Shown piece after piece: positions 1 to 9,258 of a stretch of DNA of 64,000 nt. Each line of letters starts with the position of its first letter. Position 1 is the first letter of the stretch. The notes beneath the pieces are model-generated. The model saw only the letters and a program-made list of their open reading frames with translations, did not search any database and was not told the DNA's origin. A program made the position numbers and the translations under genes. The DNA comes from an uncultured Bacteroidota bacterium (GTDB lineage: Bacteria > Bacteroidota > Bacteroidia > Bacteroidales > P3), in the NCBI GenBank assembly GCA_902774395.1, contig CACYIK010000001.1:186001-250000 (forward strand), read 5' to 3'.

Positions 1-1
1 T

Positions 2-721
2 GCCATCGGTATCATCGGTGGTGCCGACGGTCCCACGGCCATCTTCATCTCGTCGCAGTTGGCGCCGGAGCTGATGGGTGCCATCGCCGTGTCGGCATAT
101 AGCTACATGGCCCTGGTACCGGTCATCCAGCCCCCCATCATGCGCCTCCTCACCAACCAGAAAGAGCGCACCATCCGCATGAAGCCTCCGCGTCAGGTCT
201 CGAAGCTCGAGAAGATTACCTTCCCGATCATCGGCCTGCTCTTCTGCGCCTTCATCGTGCCGAGCGGTCTGCCCCTGCTGGGTATGCTCTTCTTCGGCAA
301 CCTGCTGAAAGAGTGCGGCGTCACCAAACGCCTCTCCGATGTGGCCTCCAACGCCGTGGTGAACATCTGCACCCTGCTCATCGGCATCACCGTGGGTGCC
401 TCGACGCAGGCCTCGGTGTTCCTGAGTGGCAAGTCGGTGATGATCTTCGCTCTGGGTGCCGGCAGCTTCGTCGTCGCCACCTTCTGCGGTGTGCTGTTCG
501 TGAAGATCATGAACCTCTTCCTTAAGGAGGGCAACAAGATTAACCCGCTCATCGGCAACTCCGGCGTCAGCGCCGTGCCCGATGCCGCCCGTGTGTCGAA
601 CAACGTGGGTCTGGAGTACGACAAGACCAACTACCTGCTCCAGCACGCCATGGGTCCCAATGTGGCCGGCGTGGTAGGATCGGCCGTCGCCGCCGGTATC
701 CTGCTGGCCTTCCTGCACTAA
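2..721 (+). CDS. oadB: Sodium-pumping decarboxylase beta subunit, 3' part
   Basis: This is the last 239 codons of a membrane subunit that couples decarboxylation of a biotin-bound carboxyl group (oxaloacetate or methylmalonyl-CoA type) to Na+ export. The frame is open from base 2 and starts within the family signature [13 protein letters not shown], whose Asp belongs to the Na+/carboxyl site. The rest is a series of hydrophobic helices with the conserved stretches [10 protein letters not shown] and [14 protein letters not shown], ending in a final membrane helix. The gene continues to the left of the window, where alpha and gamma subunits would be expected. The sequence does not tell whether the substrate is oxaloacetate or methylmalonyl-CoA. 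Confidence 0.93.
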   Translation, partial: AIGIIGGADGPTAIFISSQLAPELMGAIAVSAYSYMALVPVIQPPIMRLLTNQKERTIRMKPPRQVSKLEKITFPIIGLLFCAFIVPSGLPLLGMLFFGNLLKECGVTKRLSDVASNAVVNICTLLIGITVGASTQASVFLSGKSVMIFALGAGSFVVATFCGVLFVKIMNLFLKEGNKINPLIGNSGVSAVPDAARVSNNVGLEYDKTNYLLQHAMGPNVAGVVGSAVAAGILLAFLH

Positions 722-748
722 TCAAGAAGGAATACAACACCAACAACA

Positions 749-779
749 AGAGGACGCTCCCCGCGAGCGTCCTCTTTTC
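749..779 (+). terminator. Rho-independent terminator of oadB
   Basis: A perfect 9-bp stem (751-759 with 765-773, 5-nt loop), extended by flanking A/T pairs, is followed by CTTTTCT. It lies 28 nt after the oadB stop and closes that operon. Confidence 0.85.
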
Positions 780-795
780 TATTGTCAAAATAAAT

Positions 796-826
796 TTTGC
801 CATATCGCCCAATTTTCGTATCTTTG
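796..826 (+). promoter_or_regulatory. Bacteroidetes-type promoter for the Fic gene
   Basis: TTTG (796-799), a 19-bp spacer and TATCTTTG (819-826) match the Bacteroidetes -33/-7 consensus. Transcription should start near 832-834, only a few bases before the ATG at 838, so the mRNA may be nearly leaderless. Confidence 0.8.
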
Positions 827-837
827 CAGCGTGAAAT

Positions 838-1896
838 ATGACGCAAGAGAATAAGGACATATTATTGAAACTGCTTGAACGGCACCGCGAGTTGGGCATC
901 TCTGAACAGATAGACTACGACAAGTTCTATCTGTATTCTATCATTGTGCACTCCACCGCCATCGAGGGCAGCACGGTGACCGAGGTGGAAGCACAGCTGC
1001 TCTTCGACGAGGGCATCACCTCCAGCAAACGCACCATGCAGGAACAGATGATGAACCTCGACCTGAAGGTGGCATACGAATATGGTCGCGAGTGGATCAA
1101 ACAGCATAAGCCCATCACCGTTGACTGGCTTATCACTTTGGCCGCAAAGGTGATGGCCCGCACCGGCAGCGAATATAGTGCTTTGGGTGGCAACTTCTCC
1201 GCCGCCAAAGGCGAGTTGCGAAAGCTGAATGTGTCTGCCGGAATGGGTGGCAAGTCTTATATGTCCTATTTAAAGGTGCCGGAACGTCTGGCTGCTTTTT
1301 GCGAAGAACTGAACAAACGTCGCAAGGCTGTTGACCCAACGGATATCTGTGCCGTCTACGACCTCAGTTTCTGGGCGCACTACGAGTTGGTCACCATCCA
1401 CCCGTGGGCCGACGGCAATGGCCGCACCAGCCGCCTGCTGATGAACCTCTTGCAATGGGAGTTTGGCGTGCTGCCCACCAAAGTGCTTACAGAGGACAAA
1501 GCTACCTATATCCAAGCCCTTATCGATACCCGCGAAAAAGAGGATATAGCCATCTTCCAGAACTGCATGGCCACCCTTCATGCCGAGCACCTGCGTACCG
1601 ACATCGACCAATATGTCAACTCCGCTACTGAGAAAATGGTCGATAAAACCGTTTTGAGGAAGGAAATGGTCGATAAATGGTCGATAAAGCCCACTCTGGC
1701 CGAGAAATTGGTCGATATTTTGGACTTTGTAGCCAACAAGGGTGAGTTCACCACCGAGACAATCGTCAATCAGTTCGGATTTGCATCGACCACGGCCAAG
1801 CGCTACTTGCGTCAGCTCACCGAGTTTGGTTATTTGGAAGCATACGGCGGAAACCGCAACCGCTGTTATCGATTGAGAAATACTATTTCGGCATAA
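838..1896 (+). CDS. Fic-domain protein (predicted AMPylase), class II
   Basis: A 352-residue Fic protein. The catalytic motif HPWADGNGRTSR begins at H188 and matches HPFx(D/E)GNGRxxR, so nucleotidyl transfer, usually AMP to a protein hydroxyl, is expected. The inhibitory (S/T)xxxE(G/N) motif is present near the N-terminus (S39, E43, G44), which places it in class II, where the inhibitory helix is in the same chain. The C-terminal 75 or so residues look like a winged helix (TTAKRYLRQLTEFGYLE), a common arrangement in bacterial Fic proteins. There is no antitoxin gene beside it. The target is unknown. The start at 838 fits the promoter directly upstream. Confidence 0.92.
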   Translation: MTQENKDILLKLLERHRELGISEQIDYDKFYLYSIIVHSTAIEGSTVTEVEAQLLFDEGITSSKRTMQEQMMNLDLKVAYEYGREWIKQHKPITVDWLITLAAKVMARTGSEYSALGGNFSAAKGELRKLNVSAGMGGKSYMSYLKVPERLAAFCEELNKRRKAVDPTDICAVYDLSFWAHYELVTIHPWADGNGRTSRLLMNLLQWEFGVLPTKVLTEDKATYIQALIDTREKEDIAIFQNCMATLHAEHLRTDIDQYVNSATEKMVDKTVLRKEMVDKWSIKPTLAEKLVDILDFVANKGEFTTETIVNQFGFASTTAKRYLRQLTEFGYLEAYGGNRNRCYRLRNTISA

Positions 1897-1898
1897 GA

Positions 1899-1930
1899 TT
1901 TGGTTGATTGGAATTATTTCTGTATCTTTG
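1899..1930 (+). promoter_or_regulatory. Promoter of a short transcript downstream of the Fic gene
   Basis: TTTG (1899-1902), a 20-bp spacer and TATCTTTG (1923-1930). The -7 region and the bases after it (GTATCTTTGCA-T-CGTGAAATA) nearly duplicate the Fic promoter region at 818-839. Confidence 0.7.
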
Positions 1931-1936
1931 CATCGT

Positions 1937-1997
1937 GAAATAATCCTTACGGGATAACGAAACCCCTGCGGTTACATACACCACAGGGGTTTTCTCT
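1937..1997 (+). ncRNA. Candidate small RNA of about 60 nt ending in a terminator
   Basis: The promoter at 1899-1930 predicts a start near 1937. A strong terminator follows at once: a 9-bp stem AAACCCCTG (1960-1968) with CAGGGGTTT (1984-1992) and then pyrimidine-rich TCTCTTTC. No start codon opens a meaningful reading frame in between. It could be a small RNA, or simply the terminator of the Fic gene with a fortuitous promoter. No known RNA family is recognised. Confidence 0.45.
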
Positions 1998-2041
1998 TTC
2001 TCTCATATACCTCTTAACCTCCTCATTCCCATAATACTTAT

Positions 2042-2112
2042 ACGTTCGTTCGACGTTCGTTTTACGATTGGTAAACGTTATACGAACGTTAAACGAACGT
2101 TATACTGACGTG
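2042..2112 (+). repeat. Phased 11-bp array with word ACGTT
   Basis: ACG recurs at 2042, 2053, 2064, 2075, 2086, 2097 and 2108, exactly 11 bp apart. Units read ACGTTCGTTCG, ACGTTCGTTTT, ACGATTGGTAA, ACGTTATACGA, ACGTTAAACGA and so on. Left and right halves are also roughly mirror-complementary (ACGTTCGT against ACGAACGT). It fills the space between the Fic/sRNA unit and the nitroreductase stop. Confidence 0.8.
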
Positions 2113-2145
2113 CAAAACACTAACTAACAATGGATTAGAGTATTT

Positions 2146-2721
2146 CTATTCCACCCAGCGGATGTAGTCGGCTTTGCGGGGGAGGGGGGCAGGGATGGTT
2201 TTGGCGGGGTAGCCGAGGACGAGGTGGTCGATGCCCTCGTAGTCGCCTTCGATACCCAGCTCTTTCAGGATGGCTTTGCCTTCCTCGGAGTCGAACTCCT
2301 GCTTGGCACGGTGGATCCAGCAGGAACCGAGGCCCACAGCATGGGCGGCATTGGCGAGGTTGGTGATCACGGCGCAGCCGTCGTAGAGGTAGGTGGGCAC
2401 CTTGCGGTCGGCCAAAACCAACAGCACCACGGGGGCGCCATAGAAGGGGTCAAAATCAGTGATGAGTGATGAGTGTTGAGTGTTGAGTTCTCCACGCTGG
2501 ACCTTCAACTCGTTCCAGATGCGGCCATTCATGGCCGAGAGGCGGTCGCGGAGGTCCTTGCGGGTGATGGCGACGATGAGCGGGCTCTGCTTGCCATGGC
2601 CCGTGGGGGCCCAGGTTCCAGCCTCGCAGACTTTCTCGATGAGGTCGCGGGCGGGCATGTCGGGCAAAAAAGCGCGGCAGCTACGCCGCGCTTTCATATT
2701 GTCAAGGGCTTGTGTGTTCAT
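2146..2721 (-). CDS. Nitroreductase family protein
   Basis: A 191-residue FMN-dependent oxidoreductase of the nitroreductase fold. The N-terminal RRSCRAF motif is the typical FMN-phosphate-binding arginine segment, followed by AGTWAPTGHGKQSP, the flavin-contact loop. FYGAPVVLLVLAD and the late GLGSCWIHRAKQEF block also fit the family. Residues 78-88 (ELNTQHSSLIT) are encoded by a 7-bp word array (2461-2488) and look like an in-frame insert in a surface loop. Its ATG overlaps the stop of the upstream lipoprotein gene by 4 bases, so the two are co-transcribed. Substrate unknown. Confidence 0.9.
   Translation of the reverse strand: MNTQALDNMKARRSCRAFLPDMPARDLIEKVCEAGTWAPTGHGKQSPLIVAITRKDLRDRLSAMNGRIWNELKVQRGELNTQHSSLITDFDPFYGAPVVLLVLADRKVPTYLYDGCAVITNLANAAHAVGLGSCWIHRAKQEFDSEEGKAILKELGIEGDYEGIDHLVLGYPAKTIPAPLPRKADYIRWVE
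2461..2488. repeat. 7-bp word array inside the nitroreductase gene
   Basis: Four consecutive units on the plus strand: GATGAGT, GATGAGT, GTTGAGT, GTTGAGT. The same word family occurs between genes at 6031-6100, 52829-52856 and elsewhere. Confidence 0.85.
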
Positions 2722-3167
2722 TTCTTATCGACGGCGGTTAAGAGTGTGGCGATAGAAGAACTTGCCTGCTGGCTCTGGCTTTGGGTGGGGCTGGTAGTAT
2801 TGGTGATACTGCTCAGACCGTTGAGCATGAGGAGGGTATTGACGACATTGCTGACGTTCTGGTTGGTGATGAGGCCGGCAGAGGAGATGACGAGGCCTTT
2901 GGAGAAGGCCTTGCGATAGGTGGCGTTGTCCTTGTTCTGCTTGAGCTGGGTGTAGCAGGTGGCGAGGGCGAGGGCGTTGGTGAGGTTGTTGCCCTGGGTG
3001 AGGTTGATGGTGCCGGTGGCCTTGTAGGAACGATAGAGGCCGACGATGGCGTTGCCGCAGGTCTGGCCGGTGGCTTGTGCGGCGGAGGAGGAAGCATTGC
3101 CAAGGATGCCGCAGGAGGCGAGTACAAGGGTGGCAAAAGAGACAAGGATAATGGATAAACGTTTCAT
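2718..3167 (-). CDS. Putative lipoprotein, function unknown
   Basis: A 149-residue protein with a lipoprotein signal: MKR, a hydrophobic stretch, then lipobox LAS-C19. The mature part is rich in Ser, Thr, Asn and Gln, with a low-complexity stretch SPTQSQSQQASSS near the end. I do not recognise the family. It is the first gene of a two-gene operon with the nitroreductase (4-base overlap) and has its own -7 box at 3210-3217. It probably sits in the outer or inner membrane, facing the periplasm. Confidence 0.75.
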   Translation of the reverse strand: MKRLSIILVSFATLVLASCGILGNASSSAAQATGQTCGNAIVGLYRSYKATGTINLTQGNNLTNALALATCYTQLKQNKDNATYRKAFSKGLVISSAGLITNQNVSNVVNTLLMLNGLSSITNTTSPTQSQSQQASSSIATLLTAVDKK

Positions 3168-3209
3168 AATGAATTGTTTTAAAGTTATTACTTAATGTTT
3201 ATAATGATG

Positions 3210-3257
3210 CAAAGATACAAAAAAATTAAGGAAATTGAAAAAAAATGCGTATCTTTG
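3210..3257. promoter_or_regulatory. Divergent -7 boxes for the lipoprotein operon and dnaX
   Basis: CAAAGATA at 3210-3217 is TATCTTTG on the minus strand and points to the lipoprotein. TATCTTTG at 3250-3257 points to dnaX. Clear -33 TTTG elements are not visible for either. Confidence 0.6.
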
Positions 3258-3282
3258 CAAGTGGGAAGTGAGGGTGGATTGA

Positions 3283-3317
3283 GAGTTAAGAATTAAGAAT
3301 TAAGAATTTAGAAATAG
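3283..3317. repeat. 7-bp word array before dnaX
   Basis: Units GAGTTAA, GAATTAA, GAATTAA, GAATTTA, GAAATAG run up to 3 bases before the dnaX start codon. Confidence 0.8.
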
Positions 3318-3320
3318 TAT

Positions 3321-4487
3321 ATGGATAATTTTGTTGTGTCGGCGCGTAAGTACAGGCCGACGACCTTTGCGAGCGTGGTGGGTCAGGAGCATATCACGCG
3401 GACGTTGAAGAACGCTATAGCGACGGGTCAGCTGCCGCAGGCTTTCTTGTTCTGTGGACCGAGAGGTGTGGGTAAGACGACATGTGCGCGTATCCTGGCG
3501 AAGACCATCAACTGTGAGCATCGTACGGCAGAGGGTGAGGCGTGCAATGAGTGTGAGAGCTGCAAGAGCTTCAACGAGGGCGCGTCGATGAATATCTTCG
3601 AGTTGGATGCCGCGAGCAACAACTCGGTGGACAATATGAGGGAGTTGGTGAAGCAGGTGTATATCCCGCCGCAGGGAGGTAAATATAAGGTGTACATCAT
3701 CGATGAGGTGCACATGCTGAGTTCCGCTGCCTTCAACGCCTTCCTGAAGACGCTGGAGGAGCCTCCTGCATATGCCAAGTTTATCTTGGCCACGACAGAG
3801 AAGCACAAGATTATCCCGACGATTCTGAGCCGTTGCCAGGTGTTTGACTTCAAGAGGATAGAGAATGAGGATATCGTGCGTCACTTGAAGTATGTGGCCG
3901 ACAGCGAGGGCGTGAAGTATGAGGAGGGTGCGCTGGAGGTGGTGGCACGCAAGGCCGAAGGCGGCCTGCGCGATGCACTGTCGATTTTCGACCAGCTGGT
4001 GAATTTCACTCAGGGCAACCTGACGTACCAGGGTGTGCTGGAGAACCTGAATGTGCTGGACTCGGACTATTATTTCAAACTGGTAGACATGATGCGGGAG
4101 GGAAATATGAGCGGTGCGCTGCTGTTGTACCAGGAGGTGATAGGCAAGGGCTTCGGCGGCCAGCATTTCCTGACCGGTCTGTGCGAACACCTGAGGAACC
4201 TTATGGTGAGTCTGGACCCCCAGACGCTGAAGCTGATAGATGGCGGTGACGCGTTGCGTGTGCGCTATGGTCAGCAGGCACAGAGCTGCGGACTTCCGCG
4301 GCTGCTGGGATGGCTGACGACGGCGAGCGACTACGAGTATCGCTTCCGCGAGGCGAACAACAAGAATCTGTTCGTGGAGGTGTGTCTGATGAAGCTGAGT
4401 ACGGTGGCCCTCGGTCAGCCGCAGGCGGCTGCCAGCACCCCCAGTCCTGTGGCGCAGCCCAAGAGTGCTCCTGCAGCGCAAGGATAG
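3321..4487 (+). CDS. dnaX: DNA polymerase III gamma/tau subunit, N-terminal part
   Basis: The 388-residue product carries the full clamp-loader ATPase: Walker A GPRGVGKT (46-53), zinc cysteines C65, C75, C78 and C81, Walker B IIDEVH (126-131) and the SRC sensor-1 motif (ILSRCQVF). Domain III follows, up to about residue 365, then an Ala/Pro linker. Translation stops at TAG 4485-4487. The remaining tau-like domain lies downstream in the same frame (4524-5066). Bacteroidetes DnaX proteins are usually one longer chain, so this looks like a full gene cut by a stop, or a naturally short gamma form. In another frame the bases after the stop encode QRKDRLQEAERQARRTQ, which looks more protein-like than the in-frame reading. 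Confidence 0.93.
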   Translation: MDNFVVSARKYRPTTFASVVGQEHITRTLKNAIATGQLPQAFLFCGPRGVGKTTCARILAKTINCEHRTAEGEACNECESCKSFNEGASMNIFELDAASNNSVDNMRELVKQVYIPPQGGKYKVYIIDEVHMLSSAAFNAFLKTLEEPPAYAKFILATTEKHKIIPTILSRCQVFDFKRIENEDIVRHLKYVADSEGVKYEEGALEVVARKAEGGLRDALSIFDQLVNFTQGNLTYQGVLENLNVLDSDYYFKLVDMMREGNMSGALLLYQEVIGKGFGGQHFLTGLCEHLRNLMVSLDPQTLKLIDGGDALRVRYGQQAQSCGLPRLLGWLTTASDYEYRFREANNKNLFVEVCLMKLSTVALGQPQAAASTPSPVAQPKSAPAAQG

Positions 4488-4523
4488 ATTGCAAGAGGCC
4501 GAGAGGCAGGCACGGAGAACTCA

Positions 4524-4634
4524 GTGAGTAGTGTTCAGCGTTCAGTGGTTAGTGAAGACAAACCAGTGAGCGATAATTCCGCACAACCCAGCGGTAGCCA
4601 ACTTAACACTAAACACTCAACACTAAACACTAAT
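4524..4634. repeat. Pair of inverted word arrays in the dnaX linker
   Basis: AGTGTT-type words (4527-4555) and their complement ACACTAA-type words (4605-4634) flank about 50 bp. The layout resembles the composite elements at 50939-51023 and 56265-56356, but the 15-bp core of those is absent. Confidence 0.65.
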
Positions 4635-5066
4635 ATAGCGTCGATGTTGGGGGGAATCTCGATTAAGGGTATTGGTGCCAAACCGGCGACTGTGCAGCAT
4701 ATCGAGGTGGAGGTGAAGCCCTTGTCGGAAGAAGACCTGACGGCCTACTGGCAGGAGGCGGGAAAGGAGCTGGGACTCGAGGAGTTGCTGGCGGCTGCTG
4801 TGCCACATCTGGGAGAGAAGCAGGGATGCATAGAGATTGATGCGCAGACGGTGTCGTTCCATGAGGAGTTCAAGCCGAAGAAGATCGAGGTGATGGAATT
4901 CTTGCGGAAGAAGACCGGCATGCGGATGCTGGACTGCAAGGTGAATCAGCTGTTCGTGAGTAAGGACGAGGTGATTTATTCGCCGGAGGACAAATATCAG
5001 GCAATGCTGGAGCAGAACCCGCAGCTGGCAGAGTTGAGAAAGCTGTTCCCGATAATAGATTATTGA
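4524..5066 (+). CDS. DnaX tau C-terminal domain, separated by an in-frame stop
   Basis: A 180-codon frame opens with GTG 4524 in the same phase as dnaX, 36 nt after its stop. The first 35 or so residues are encoded by word arrays and are low complexity (SSVQRSVVSE, LNTKHSTLNT). From about residue 40 it becomes a folded domain (HIEVEVKPLSEEDLTAYWQE ... ELRKLFPIIDY) like the tail of Bacteroidetes DnaX, which would bind the polymerase or helicase. GGAG at 4514-4517 could allow separate initiation. Otherwise the domain is made only by readthrough or frameshifting, or not at all. A sequencing or assembly error near 4476-4487 is also possible. Confidence 0.7.
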   Translation: MSSVQRSVVSEDKPVSDNSAQPSGSQLNTKHSTLNTNIASMLGGISIKGIGAKPATVQHIEVEVKPLSEEDLTAYWQEAGKELGLEELLAAAVPHLGEKQGCIEIDAQTVSFHEEFKPKKIEVMEFLRKKTGMRMLDCKVNQLFVSKDEVIYSPEDKYQAMLEQNPQLAELRKLFPIIDY

Positions 5067-5072
5067 ATCAGT

Positions 5073-5156
5073 AGTTAAGAAGTTAAGTAGTTAAGAAGTT
5101 AAGCCAATACAAATACATCTGTTTGGCTAAGAGTAGTTAAGAAGTTAAGCCAATAC
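5073..5156. repeat. 8-bp word array with a 24-bp direct repeat
   Basis: Units AGTTAAGA, AGTTAAGT, AGTTAAGA, AGTTAAGC. A 24-bp stretch (5087-5110) recurs exactly at 5133-5156, separated by 22 bp. It fills the dnaX-dapF gap and ends 6 bases before the dapF ATG. Confidence 0.85.
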
Positions 5157-5162
5157 CAAAAT

Positions 5163-6030
5163 ATGTCTTCGGTTAAGTTTTATAAATTTGATGGGGCGGG
5201 GAATGATTTCGTGGTGATAGACAATCGCGACGGACGTTTCCGGGCGTCAGAAGAGGAGGTGGCGAGGATTTGCCACCGTAGGTTTGGCGTGGGCGCCGAC
5301 GGCCTGATGGTTTTGGAGAATGGTGAATGTGGAAAGGCCGGTCAGTCGTTCGATTTCGAGATGAAATATTATAATTCGGACGGACGCCTGGGATCGATGT
5401 GTGGCAACGGCGGACGTTGCATTACTGCATTTGCTTATATCTTAGGAGTGAAAGGGAGTGAAAGGACAAATGGTGGAAATCGACACAATTGTTTTCATTT
5501 TAAAGGTTATGACGGGCCGCATGATGCGGAGGTGCTGTCATGGGACGAGGAGAAGAGGACTGGCGTTGTGAAGCTGGGCATGCGGAGTGTGGCCACGAAA
5601 GAGATGCGTCGCTGTTTAGATGGTTGGTTCCTGGATACCGGCTCTCCACATTACGTGCAGTGCGTCCATGATCTGGAACATTTCGACGTAGTGGGAGAGG
5701 GGAGGAGAATCCGTAATATTGCGGAGGAATTCCCGATGGGAACCAATGTGGACTTTATCGAGGAGCTGCCCGACGGCCGCCTCTTCGTACGCACCTATGA
5801 GCGCGGAGTGGAGGATGAGACGTGGGCCTGTGGAACCGGCGTGACGGCATGCGCCATTGTTAATGTTGAATGTGGAATGAGGAATGAGGAACGGGCCACG
5901 AAAAAGGTTGGCCTTGTAACGCGTGGAGGCGACTTCGAAGTGACCTTCGACGCCACGGGCGAAGAGTATAAAGATGTTTGTCTGATAGGCCCTGTGGCGC
6001 TCAACTTCATCGGAGAATGGGAAATGATGA

Positions 6031-6044
<14 letters not shown>
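5163..6044 (+). CDS. dapF: Diaminopimelate epimerase
   Basis: Converts LL- to meso-diaminopimelate for lysine and peptidoglycan synthesis in the cytoplasm. Both active-site cysteines are visible: C80 in the MCGNGGRC motif and C223 in ETWACGTGVTA. The N-terminus FYKFDGAGNDFVVID is also typical. The length of 293 is slightly above the usual 260-285. Part of the excess is residues 234-244 (VECGMRNEER region), encoded by GGAATGA words at 5864-5893. The last codons and the TGA stop lie inside the 7-bp array 6031-6100. dapD is elsewhere in the window (21625-22413). Confidence 0.97.
5864..5893. repeat. 7-bp word array inside dapF
   Basis: Units GGAATGA (5874-5880), GGAATGA (5881-5887) and GGAACGG follow a related TTGAATG. 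It sits after the second catalytic-cysteine motif, in frame. Confidence 0.7.
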
Positions 6045-8151
<2,107 letters not shown>

Positions 8152-8163
8152 GGTGTCTAGGCG

Positions 8164-9213
8164 ATGAGGTATTGGGTCGTTGCGATAATGCTGTTGTTGC
8201 TTTCCTCGCATCTGAAGGGACAGAACAGCCACTGGGAGGTGGGCGTGAACGGCAGCTATGCGGCGCCCAACAATTTCGACATGATGGAGTATGCCTGCGG
8301 GGCGGCGAGTGTGGATGTGACGTGGATGAGCCGCCAGACGGGCAATGACTATTGGCGACTCTACAAGCATTATCCGGCTTTCGGCGTGCGAGCCTCGTTC
8401 GCCTATATCCCCAAAGCTATTTACGGCCACCGCTTAGGTGTTGTGGGACTGGTGCGAGCCCCGATGGGCAAGTGGATAGACTACAGTCTCGGCGTTGGCC
8501 TGTCGACCTATACCAAAGCGCGTTGTTTTACGGGCGAGGAGGAGAATATCTTCATCAGTTCCGCCGTAAGTTGCCTTATCGATGTAGGCTTCAATTTCCG
8601 ACTGGGCGACGACGTGCTGCTCAATGCCTCGCTGCTCCATTCGAGCAACGGTATGCTATATAAGCCCAACAAAGGGGTGAACTTCCTCCAGCTGGGTGTG
8701 GCTGTCAAACTGGACAACGACTACGAGAAGGATTTGGACTGGGAACATTCGCGCGAGCGCATCGACAGTGTGCTGGCCTTTCCCGACTTGGAGTGGAGCC
8801 TGGCGTTCTCGCCGGCCGTCGTGATGTCGCGCGACGAACTGATGGACGGCTACTATCCTTGTTTCGACCTGGCGCTCTACATGCAGCATTATGTCAATCC
8901 GGTCTTTGCCTATGGCGGAGCCATCGACCTGTGGTTCAACGGCAGCGACTGGAACCTCCTGCGCCGCGAGCGGAATATGTATCCCTTGCCCCTGTACCTT
9001 AGCGCCATGGGGGTGATGGAGTTTTTCTGGGGAAACCTAAGTCTGAAGCTGGGCGCGGGACCTGTCATCCTGTCGTCGACACAGATGACGACACCTTTCT
9101 ATGAAAGGGTAGGAGTGTACTACAATTTCGGGAAGAAATATCTAGGAGCCGGAATCAATGCCCATGGTGGTCGCATCGAGTTCATCGAATGGACGATAGG
9201 GTGGAGGTTTTGA
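8164..9213 (+). CDS. Acyloxyacyl hydrolase family protein (PagL-like lipid A deacylase)
   Basis: A 349-residue outer-membrane protein. An N-terminal signal (MRYWVVAIMLLLLSSHLKGQ) precedes amphipathic beta-strand-like sequence. The segment HSSNGMLYKPNKGVNFLQL, starting at H159, matches the PagL signature HxSNxxxxxPNxGxN that carries the catalytic His-Ser pair. The family removes a 3-O-acyl chain from lipid A. This protein is about twice the length of PagL; the extra C-terminal half (residues about 200-349) is a second beta-rich stretch typical of Bacteroidetes members. It follows ligA closely and may be co-transcribed. Confidence 0.82.
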   Translation: MRYWVVAIMLLLLSSHLKGQNSHWEVGVNGSYAAPNNFDMMEYACGAASVDVTWMSRQTGNDYWRLYKHYPAFGVRASFAYIPKAIYGHRLGVVGLVRAPMGKWIDYSLGVGLSTYTKARCFTGEEENIFISSAVSCLIDVGFNFRLGDDVLLNASLLHSSNGMLYKPNKGVNFLQLGVAVKLDNDYEKDLDWEHSRERIDSVLAFPDLEWSLAFSPAVVMSRDELMDGYYPCFDLALYMQHYVNPVFAYGGAIDLWFNGSDWNLLRRERNMYPLPLYLSAMGVMEFFWGNLSLKLGAGPVILSSTQMTTPFYERVGVYYNFGKKYLGAGINAHGGRIEFIEWTIGWRF

Positions 9214-9214
9214 T

Positions 9215-9258
9215 GTTTAACGTTGATACGTTGATAGGTTTTACGTTTAACGTTTAAC
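9215..9258. repeat. Word array between convergent genes
   Basis: Units GTTTAAC, GTTGATAC, GTTGATAG, GTTTTAC, GTTTAAC, GTTTAAC. It separates the PagL-like gene from the convergent PPDK-like gene and contains the stop codon of the latter. No hairpin terminator is evident. Confidence 0.75.

Noticed and set aside
4480..4490. Classical dnaX slippery site
   Set aside because: No A AAA AAG-type heptamer is present at the stop; programmed -1 shifting of the E. coli type is not supported.
5087..5156. Possible two-repeat CRISPR
   Set aside because: Two 24-bp repeats with one 22-bp gap, embedded in a short-word array, no cas genes nearby.
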